Shown in pieces: positions 1 to 4,852 of a stretch of 8,009 nt of DNA; within the stretch, counting starts at the first letter, position 1; each line of letters begins with the position of its first letter. The position numbers were made by a program, and so were the translations under genes. The DNA is from Myxococcales bacterium. Its GTDB lineage: Bacteria > Myxococcota > Polyangia > Fen-1088. The notes below the pieces were generated by a model. That model saw nothing but the letters and a program-made list of their open reading frames with translations. It did not search any database and was not told where the DNA came from. Location: NCBI GenBank assembly GCA_003159055.1, contig PMLH01000248.1, forward strand, positions 1 to 8,009, in the 5' to 3' direction.

Positions 1-1
1 A

Positions 2-196
2 AGAGTACCCTCGGACCGGATCCAATTGCACCACTCCGAACGGAATACGATACGTCGCGCGGTGAAGACCGGCGACGGCCAGGTCGAAACCTTCTGGACT
101 GCGCCCGACCGATGGATTACGAACGTGGCAGTTGACGACTGCAATGTGTATTGGACCGTCGTGAATCCGCACGAGCTGTTCGTTCGTTCCAAGTAG
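2..196 (+). CDS. C-terminal fragment of a VYW-repeat beta-propeller protein (5' truncated)
   Basis: An open frame enters from the left edge and runs 64 codons to a TAG at 194-196; no start lies in the window, so this is the 3' end of a longer gene. Near the end it reads ITNVAVDDCNVYWT and finishes HELFVRSK. The 'hAVDDxxVYWT' pattern is the blade signature of large, usually secreted or lipid-anchored, beta-propeller-like proteins that are abundant in myxobacteria; such proteins often end after a last blade with a short basic tail, as here. An earlier segment (GQVETFWTAPDRW) would fit the end of the preceding blade. Function is unknown; these proteins are usually annotated as hypothetical. It converges on the operon to its right, with 10 bases between the two stops. 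The family call is from pattern recognition; the reading frame itself is well supported. Confidence 0.7.
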   Translation, partial: RVPSDRIQLHHSERNTIRRAVKTGDGQVETFWTAPDRWITNVAVDDCNVYWTVVNPHELFVRSK

Positions 197-206
197 ACCG
201 TACTAG

Positions 207-788
207 TCAGCCTCTGCCGTGGCCAATCTTCCCCCCAGCGAAGGCGCTCATTTGGGAGAGGTCGTACAGGGTGCCGGGAGATGTAGAGGAGATGTCCGTC
301 CAGGACAGGAACGTAGTGGGCTTGTCTCCGCCCGGCGCGGGCCAGGGTGGGGGCGGCGCGGTGTAACTGCCGTCGGGGCTGCGCATGTGCGACCGATCCG
401 AAACCAGGCCCGCCAGGTACTCGGCGGCGTCGACCAGCCGGAAGTGCGGCGGTACCGGCGCCCTGGACGGGAAGCTCTCGTCCAGGTAGCGCCCGAGCGG
501 GCAGGGGAAGGGAAGGTCCGAGTCCAGGTCGAGGGCCAGTCGCGTGCCGCCTGCATCGTCGAACACGGCGAACACGTGGTAGTCCCAGCAGACGAGTCCG
601 TCGGCGTGTCGCCCGGCCTTCTGACGAAGTGCCACGAAGTGACCCGACTGGCTCGATACGATGACGGCCCAGGCGCGGCGGCCATCGAGCTCCTCCCGCG
701 CCAGAAGCCGCCAGACGTTCTCCTCGCAGTAGAAGGCCTGGTAGTCGAGCAAGCGTCTGTCGATCCTCAGCACCATAGCCTCTACCAC
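207..788 (-). CDS. NTAQ1: protein N-terminal glutamine amidohydrolase (NTAQ1/WDYHV family)
   Basis: NTAQ1 deamidates N-terminal glutamine of proteins to glutamate, releasing ammonia; in eukaryotes this feeds the Arg/N-degron pathway. The 193-residue product has the whole family signature: YCEENVWRL near the N-terminus, CWDYHVF in the middle, DLDSDLPFPC next, then SDRSHM, a Pro-rich PPPPWP, and GTLYDLSQM near the end. Set beside the human protein as I remember it, the catalytic Cys, His and Asp map to Cys21, His71 and Asp87, with the same His-Asp spacing (16). Human NTAQ1 is about 205 residues, so this is full length and cytoplasmic (no signal or membrane segment). The chosen start is GTG at 788, six bases after an AGGA that overlaps the preceding gene's stop; ATG at 776 (189 residues) is the alternative, but its AGAGG lies only 2 bases away. 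It is the last gene of the operon. The family call is firm; whether its substrate is N-terminal Gln here is inferred. Confidence 0.93.
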   Translation of the reverse strand: MVEAMVLRIDRRLLDYQAFYCEENVWRLLAREELDGRRAWAVIVSSQSGHFVALRQKAGRHADGLVCWDYHVFAVFDDAGGTRLALDLDSDLPFPCPLGRYLDESFPSRAPVPPHFRLVDAAEYLAGLVSDRSHMRSPDGSYTAPPPPWPAPGGDKPTTFLSWTDISSTSPGTLYDLSQMSAFAGGKIGHGRG

Positions 789-794
789 AGCGTT

Positions 795-798
795 TCCT
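795..798 (-). promoter_or_regulatory. Shine-Dalgarno that decides the NTAQ1-homologue start
   Basis: On the minus strand TAGGA combines the upstream TAG stop (799-797) with an AGGA core, followed after six bases by GTG at 788. The preceding junction is built in the same way (TAGGAG, six bases, GTG), which favours GTG 788 over ATG 776. Confidence 0.5.
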
Positions 799-1378
799 AC
801 GTCAGCGGCTTCAGGTACTCGTAGCCGCCGCCGAACAGGTCTTCTTGCGAAAAGCCGTCTTGATCGCTGCCCGGCATCAGGTAGGCGGCATCGGCTTGCA
901 CGTTGGCGAAGTTGAGCAGCGGGAAGCTTGCCACCAGGCGCGCCATGGTCGATCGGGTGAAGTACTCGGACTCGGGCATCGCGCAGCGTTCGCCGAGCGT
1001 GTCGTCGCTGTTGGAAAAGCGCTCGACCAGCACGGCCGCGGTGAAGAGGACATAGTCCTTGTTTGCGGAAAGACGATTTACTTCGTCGGCTTTCTCGCCC
1101 ATCTCTTCGCGCTCGGAAGCGAGCGCGCCTTCGATCTCCGAGCACCAGGTCTCGAATTCCTCTTGCGCACGCGCACCGCGAATCAGGTCCCAGTAGCCCA
1201 GCTCGAACACTGGCATGCCTTCGTTGACCACGGCACCGAGGCGCTTCCAGAACGCCCGCTTTTCGAATAGGGTTTGTTCGGCCTCGGACTCCGCGATGAC
1301 CTTGCCAAGTCGTTGCCGGTAGTTGTCCTTGAAGAACGCCTTCACCGCGATTTGCACGCCGAAGAATGTGTAGTTCAC
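797..1378 (-). CDS. conserved hypothetical protein, DUF1517-like
   Basis: A 193-residue, soluble, acidic protein with no signal peptide or membrane span. It starts at GTG 1378, six bases after an AGGAG. I recognise no enzyme motif. The region around residues 20-100 is helical and charged (a FW pair near 43, GYWDLIRG near 61, then Glu/Lys-rich helices). A hydrophobic strand, DYVLFTAAVLVE, lies near residue 107. The end has a segment with Asp172/Asp174, SQEDL and YEYLKPL. This order (helical part, hydrophobic strand, then 'D-x-hS-x-EEL ... Y-x-x-L') resembles the C-terminal half of DUF1517 proteins, but the match is from memory and weak; a new family is equally possible. It lies between the tail-bearing envelope protein and the NTAQ1 homologue (9- and 8-base gaps), so it is probably a cytoplasmic partner or adaptor of the same system (inference). 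Confidence 0.8.
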   Translation of the reverse strand: MNYTFFGVQIAVKAFFKDNYRQRLGKVIAESEAEQTLFEKRAFWKRLGAVVNEGMPVFELGYWDLIRGARAQEEFETWCSEIEGALASEREEMGEKADEVNRLSANKDYVLFTAAVLVERFSNSDDTLGERCAMPESEYFTRSTMARLVASFPLLNFANVQADAAYLMPGSDQDGFSQEDLFGGGYEYLKPLT

Positions 1379-1384
1379 GTCTTG

Positions 1385-1389
1385 CTCCT
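1385..1389 (-). promoter_or_regulatory. Shine-Dalgarno overlapping the upstream stop codon
   Basis: AGGAG on the minus strand, six bases before GTG 1378. The stop of the upstream gene (TAG, 1390-1388) shares its bases with this site, so terminating ribosomes are well placed to re-initiate. Confidence 0.65.
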
Positions 1390-2743
1390 ATCCGAAACTG
1401 CTGGACCCTGCGCGCCCTAAGCTGCCGCTGCGGCCGAGACTCCCACTGCCGGATCGGTAGGAAACCCGACCAAAACCGCTCGGCTTCTGTTTGCCGACGC
1501 CGGAAAGACCGCCGATGGTGCGCGACGAGAACAAGGTCGGGCGGGGCGTGGGCGAAAAGCTCTGGCCGGTTGAGACCGGCCGGGGCAGGGTGCCGGTAAA
1601 GGTCCGTCCTGAGGTGCCGGGCGAATACCAGTGGTAGCTCGACCAGAAGAGGAACGAACCGTGGGGATGGCCGCCGTAATAGTAGGTGCGGTCGGTGACG
1701 GGCAGGTTGCTCTCGCGCAGAGCTTGCTCGGAGGCGGGAGCGAAATCCGACAGCGCGACCAGCTTCACGTCGATGGACTTGCCTCGCAGTGCCACGAAGT
1801 CGTCGTTCAGGTCGTCCTGCTCGTGGGCCTCGGCCGTCGCGGTGATGTAAAGAACGCGTTTGATGCCGAGGGCAGCGAACCCGTCGGCGCTCGGCAGGCG
1901 TGCGAGGTAGCGGTTGTCGAAGCGATCGCTTTCGTCGCGGTAAGGGGAAAGTCGGCGGCTGTCGAGCACGAAGGCCGGCGAGGTCGGCGTCTGCCTTTCG
2001 GTGCGCGCGGCAAGAAGATCCGGGCGGTAGTAGAGTGCGGCAGCGAGGGTCTGGTGGCTCGGCACCACGCCGAGCGGGTGGGGCCAATTGTCGTAGAGAA
2101 AGACCGGGGTGAACACCCGCGCGGCGCCCGCGGCCGCGGCGACGCTTTCCGGACCAGGAACGTCCAGAATTAGCGCGGTTTCCTTCCAGTCTTCTTCTTT
2201 GCCGGCCATGGAAACCAAGGCTTGGACCGCCTGATGGGCGACGTCCATGACTGGGTTGTGCATGGGCGAAATCAGCGAAACCAGGCCGGCACCACGCGGA
2301 TTGCCCAGAACCTCGAACAAGGTCGGAACGAAATACGGGTCGAGCACGGGATTGTTCGGCGCCAAGTCCTGGCCAAGCGTCGCCAGCGAGGCTGCGAAAT
2401 TGCTGTCGCCCGCGCTGTCGGTTCGCACGCTGTCGGGGAAAAGCAAGGTGGTACCCTGCGCGCCGACCGCCCAGCCTTCTTTGCGCTGAAGATCGAGCGC
2501 ATCGAGGGTGATGGCGGTTTCGCTGAGCGCGTTGCAGCCCGCCCGCAGGAGAAGCCCGGCACCCACGATGCCGCCCATGCCGACCAGGAACTTGAGGGCG
2601 CTGCGCCGGCTCTGCGTCAGGGTTCCTGTGCCCTGCATGCCGTCGAGCCACCAGCGCGCGGCGAGCAGGTCATCCCGATTGATGAAGACTTTGCGGTGAA
2701 ACGACTTGCGCTGCTCCAGGGTTTCGAGGTGTTTGCCGCTCAC
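1388..2743 (-). CDS. membrane-anchored or Tat-exported protein with Ser/Gly/Arg-rich tail
   Basis: A 451-residue conserved protein of unknown function. The GTG start at 2743 overlaps the upstream stop as GTGA and follows AGAGGAG by 5 bases. Residues 1-42 are charged and probably cytoplasmic. SRRSALKFLVG at 45-55 is close to the twin-arginine consensus (S-R-R-x-F-L-K) and leads into a hydrophobic stretch to about residue 66. RAGC at 67-70 looks like a cleavage or lipidation site, but Arg at -3 breaks the lipobox, so a plain membrane anchor is possible. The body (about 75-375) contains LILDVPGPES (191-200), FLYDNWPHP (215-223), a VPSHQTLAAALYY segment (227-239), FVLDSRRLSPY (258-268), and a Tyr/His/Trp-rich YYYGGHPHG...SSYHWYSP (354-375). 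Residues 397-451 are a low-complexity tail with GSLGR twice, ending SSSFG, recalling the tails of DUF1190 proteins (E. coli YgiB/YjfM), which also neighbour glutathionylspermidine-synthase-like genes. ATG at 2638 is a weaker alternative start. Confidence 0.85.
   Translation of the reverse strand: MSGKHLETLEQRKSFHRKVFINRDDLLAARWWLDGMQGTGTLTQSRRSALKFLVGMGGIVGAGLLLRAGCNALSETAITLDALDLQRKEGWAVGAQGTTLLFPDSVRTDSAGDSNFAASLATLGQDLAPNNPVLDPYFVPTLFEVLGNPRGAGLVSLISPMHNPVMDVAHQAVQALVSMAGKEEDWKETALILDVPGPESVAAAAGAARVFTPVFLYDNWPHPLGVVPSHQTLAAALYYRPDLLAARTERQTPTSPAFVLDSRRLSPYRDESDRFDNRYLARLPSADGFAALGIKRVLYITATAEAHEQDDLNDDFVALRGKSIDVKLVALSDFAPASEQALRESNLPVTDRTYYYGGHPHGSFLFWSSYHWYSPGTSGRTFTGTLPRPVSTGQSFSPTPRPTLFSSRTIGGLSGVGKQKPSGFGRVSYRSGSGSLGRSGSLGRAGSSSFG
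1391..1555 (-). repeat. Ser/Gly/Arg low-complexity tail with GSLGR repeats
   Basis: Codons 397-451 of the preceding gene are dominated by Ser, Gly, Arg, Pro and Thr, with two adjacent GSLGR units near the end. The segment is probably disordered. Confidence 0.7.
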
Positions 2744-3993
2744 GCTGGCTCCTCTAGGATTCTGACCGCGGTGGACAGAGCGCTGGCGTCGGTGGGGCCG
2801 ACCGAGCGGCGCGCGTAAAGTCCGCACGCAACGCCGGCGACCAGGTACACGCCCCAATTGCACTCGAGGCCGCCATCGCGCAACGGATCGAAAGCCCGCT
2901 GCGCAATCCAACGTCCGGCCGCCGCTTCGGCCAGGGTCTGTTCCCACACCTTGTCCGTCGTCACCCGGCCGACCAAGGTTTCTTCGCCCTCGCAGCCATA
3001 GTCCGATTTCAAGACCCAGTCTTCGCGCTCGCGGCGCAGAGCTTCGACGGTCTGGCTTTCCAGGCGGAAGCTCGGCGGCTGGTAGCGTTCGATGGCGCGG
3101 CGGCTGTCATCGGAAAAACGCGTTTGCTCTTCCCACATCAAGGCCAGGCTGCGCTTGTTTTGCGGCACGATGGCGCCGAAGGGGTTCACCACCGCGATCT
3201 TGCCTTCCTGTTCGGCCGAGATCAGCAGGATCAGCGCTTGGGTCAGCGGCTCGGCGTCGGGGAAGGGCGCTTCCGAGGTCCAAACCGATTCACGTTCCAC
3301 CCACCAATCGGTCTTGTAGTGACGAATGAAAACGTCGCAAGGCTGGCCGAGCAGTGCCACGCGCCCGTCGGCGGCGGCTTGCAGGTTGAACGGCGAGCCC
3401 AACACCACGCGTGCGCCGCGCGCGAGCAGCCAGCGCTCGTAGAGCAGCACCAAACCGAGATCCTCGGTGAGCTCCGTCGGGTAGAGAATGCCGACAGTGG
3501 TATCGGCCAGGTCCTTGCCCAGTCGGTGCGCCTGGAATGCAAGGTACGCGCAGAAACGCGCTTCGAGCTCGGCGTTGGGATCGCGGCCCGGCTCGGCGGC
3601 AAACAGGCGCGATAGCGTGATGGCCTCGGCCTGTCCGCTGGGGGTATCTGAATTGAGCTCGCACAGCACAGGACCTGCGCCGGTCAGGAAAACGTCCGCA
3701 CGAGCAATGCCATGCCAGTGCGGGGCAGCGCATTCCCAAACCGCCCGGCCGGCTGCGCCAAGCTTGAAGTAGGCCTGGAACAGCTTGCTGTCGCGTAACA
3801 CCAACCCAACCAGCTCGTTGTGGACTTCGGCCATCGCCTCCGCGGTTTCGGCGATGGCCGCCCAGTCGGCGCTGGCCAAGGTGATGGCGCCGGTCGAGAA
3901 GCGGGGCTTGCCGCAAAGCCATGGGTCGGACAGCAATCCGCCCTTGCGCACGCGTTCCGCGAAGCTGGCGTAATCGTCCGTCGCCGCAATCAT
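2740..3993 (-). CDS. glutathionylspermidine synthase-like ATP-grasp amide ligase
   Basis: ATP-dependent ligase of the glutathionylspermidine synthase (GSP_synth) family, which activates a carboxylate as acyl phosphate and joins it to an amine; glutathione and spermidine are the substrates in the best-known member, E. coli Gss. The 417-residue product is the size of stand-alone family members (YgiC, YjfC) that lack the Gss amidase domain. Visible landmarks: ARADVFLT near 97-104, ELNSDTPSG at 112-120 (family 'E-x-N-x-DTP'), CDVFIRHYKTDWW near 219-231, VVNPFGAIVPQNKRSLALMWEE around 268-289 (family 'P...NK...L-W'), the ATP-grasp lysine and loop WVLKSDYGCEGEE at 326-338, IAQRAFDP at 363-370, and a closing NWGVYL...GLYARRS to 397. 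All core motifs are present, so it should be active. The ATG start at 3993 overlaps the DUF350 gene's stop as ATGA; the upstream Shine-Dalgarno is poor, suggesting translational coupling. No signal peptide: cytoplasmic. The actual substrates are unknown. Confidence 0.92.
   Translation of the reverse strand: MIAATDDYASFAERVRKGGLLSDPWLCGKPRFSTGAITLASADWAAIAETAEAMAEVHNELVGLVLRDSKLFQAYFKLGAAGRAVWECAAPHWHGIARADVFLTGAGPVLCELNSDTPSGQAEAITLSRLFAAEPGRDPNAELEARFCAYLAFQAHRLGKDLADTTVGILYPTELTEDLGLVLLYERWLLARGARVVLGSPFNLQAAADGRVALLGQPCDVFIRHYKTDWWVERESVWTSEAPFPDAEPLTQALILLISAEQEGKIAVVNPFGAIVPQNKRSLALMWEEQTRFSDDSRRAIERYQPPSFRLESQTVEALRREREDWVLKSDYGCEGEETLVGRVTTDKVWEQTLAEAAAGRWIAQRAFDPLRDGGLECNWGVYLVAGVACGLYARRSVGPTDASALSTAVRILEEPA
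2749..2755 (-). promoter_or_regulatory. strong Shine-Dalgarno fixing a GTG start
   Basis: AGAGGAG on the minus strand, five bases before GTG 2743, inside the end of the ligase gene. With the GTGA stop/start overlap it argues for a start at 2743 rather than ATG 2638, and so for a roughly 42-residue segment in front of the twin-arginine motif. Confidence 0.7.
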
Positions 3994-4754
3994 GAAAGCC
4001 CGGTCAGCAAGAACGCCGCAGTCAAGTAGCCGGCGGCTTCCACGCACGACACGACGCAGTTGCGATCCTGCGCGATGGCGCGGTCGAGCGCCCCTCCGCG
4101 CCAGGTGACGGGCAAGCCAAGCAGCCAGCGCGCCACGACGATTTGGCGAACCGGGTAAAGCAGCAGCGCCCACAGAAGGAAAAGCGCGAACGAGCGCAGC
4201 GCCGGAATCCACCCGACGAAGGCACCCTCCGCGGCGTGTCCGACCACCAGCGCGAGCGCCAAGAGCAAACCCGAGTAGCTGATGGCGGCGGCCATGTTCT
4301 CGCCGAGAATTTCCTGGTCGTCGGCGTATTGGGTGAGCGCACGGAAGAGGAGCGACAGCCCCACGAGCGCGATTTCAGCCACGGCGAAGAAAACCGCGCC
4401 CACCGGCAGATTCGCGAGACTGTCGGCGGCGAAGCAGTGGGCGGCCACCGTTCCCGTCGCTACGGCGTGGGTTGCGGCGATGAGGCCCGCGGCGAGATTG
4501 CGGCGCCGAATCTCGGCCCGAACTTGGCCGCGCAGGAGCACCTGGTTGAGCAGCGCCGTGGCCAGCAGAAACGCGACGAGGGCGCTGCCGGCGAAGGCCA
4601 GCGCCTCGGCTAGGCCGGCTGGCGGATGTCCAGCCAGCGCGGGCCGCAGGGCCGCTGGCAGAAAGATGCCCAAAGCCAAGAGCGTTCCGGCCGTCGCGAG
4701 CGAGCGTGCCCCAGGCTTGCTCGCTCCCCCATCTGTCGCTGCTTGCGTTGCCAT
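3990..4754 (-). CDS. DUF350-family multi-span inner-membrane protein
   Basis: A 254-residue protein with about seven hydrophobic segments (roughly 18-36, 51-72, 87-107, 118-140, 154-173, 184-203, 233-251). DUF350 proteins (E. coli YjfL is one) are built of two-helix units in which a polar turn 'E-I-x-x-x-N' opens the second helix. Here EIRRRNLAAG (81-90) and EILGENMAAA (148-157) fit exactly, and a degenerate third unit lies at 226-234 (AIAQDRNCV). The protein thus seems to hold three units plus an N-terminal helix, more than the four helices usual for YjfL. Function is unknown; a membrane partner of the downstream amide ligase is the usual suggestion from gene neighbourhood. It is the first gene of the operon. 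ATG 4754 is preceded by a G-run (4758-4762) only three bases away, a poor Shine-Dalgarno. The stop overlaps the ligase start. Unit boundaries are judged by eye. Confidence 0.85.
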   Translation of the reverse strand: MATQAATDGGASKPGARSLATAGTLLALGIFLPAALRPALAGHPPAGLAEALAFAGSALVAFLLATALLNQVLLRGQVRAEIRRRNLAAGLIAATHAVATGTVAAHCFAADSLANLPVGAVFFAVAEIALVGLSLLFRALTQYADDQEILGENMAAAISYSGLLLALALVVGHAAEGAFVGWIPALRSFALFLLWALLLYPVRQIVVARWLLGLPVTWRGGALDRAIAQDRNCVVSCVEAAGYLTAAFLLTGLS

Positions 4755-4817
4755 GGTCCCCCAAGGACGGTATTGCGGAATGGTAGCACGCCTGGTCGCC
4801 AGCTCGAATCTGCGCGA

Positions 4818-4846
4818 TTGCCTCCGCTGCCAGGATGTCCGATCAT
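4818..4846 (+). promoter_or_regulatory. candidate sigma70-type promoter for a possibly leaderless transcript
   Basis: TTGCCT (4818-4823), a 17-base spacer, and GATCAT (4841-4846) each match 4 of 6 consensus bases. A start about seven bases after the -10 would fall on or near the ATG at 4853, which has no Shine-Dalgarno. Suggestive only. In the rest of the 98-base divergent region (4755-4852) I see no convincing promoter for the minus-strand operon. Confidence 0.25.
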
Positions 4847-4852
4847 TGACCG

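Larger units (their letters stand above)
207..4754 (-). other. five-gene operon: DUF350 protein, ATP-grasp ligase, envelope protein, DUF1517-like protein, NTAQ1 homologue
   Basis: Five genes on the minus strand follow one another without room for internal promoters. The first two junctions are ATGA (3990-3993) and GTGA (2740-2743) overlaps. The last two are gaps of 9 and 8 bases in which the upstream TAG stop is the first part of the next Shine-Dalgarno. Such packing indicates co-transcription and translational coupling. DUF350 membrane proteins and glutathionylspermidine-synthase-like enzymes are neighbours in other bacteria (E. coli yjfL with yjfC), so the core pairing has precedent. The NTAQ1-like amidohydrolase as last gene has no parallel that I know of. 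The operon probably starts in the 98-base divergent region beyond 4754; I see no convincing minus-strand promoter there. Confidence 0.85.

Noticed and set aside
629..1800. 13-base identity AGTGCCACGAAGT at 629-641 and 1788-1800
   Set aside because: Both copies encode FVALR in unrelated proteins of the operon; coincidence of codon choice is the simplest explanation.
207..2651. Continuous 814-codon minus-strand frame
   Set aside because: Only its last 193 codons are real (the NTAQ1 homologue). The rest is an Arg/Pro-rich GC shadow running through the two upstream genes in another frame.
4780..4785. TACCAT on the minus strand as -10 of the operon promoter
   Set aside because: The hexamer 17 bases upstream (TTCGAG) matches the -35 consensus at only two positions.
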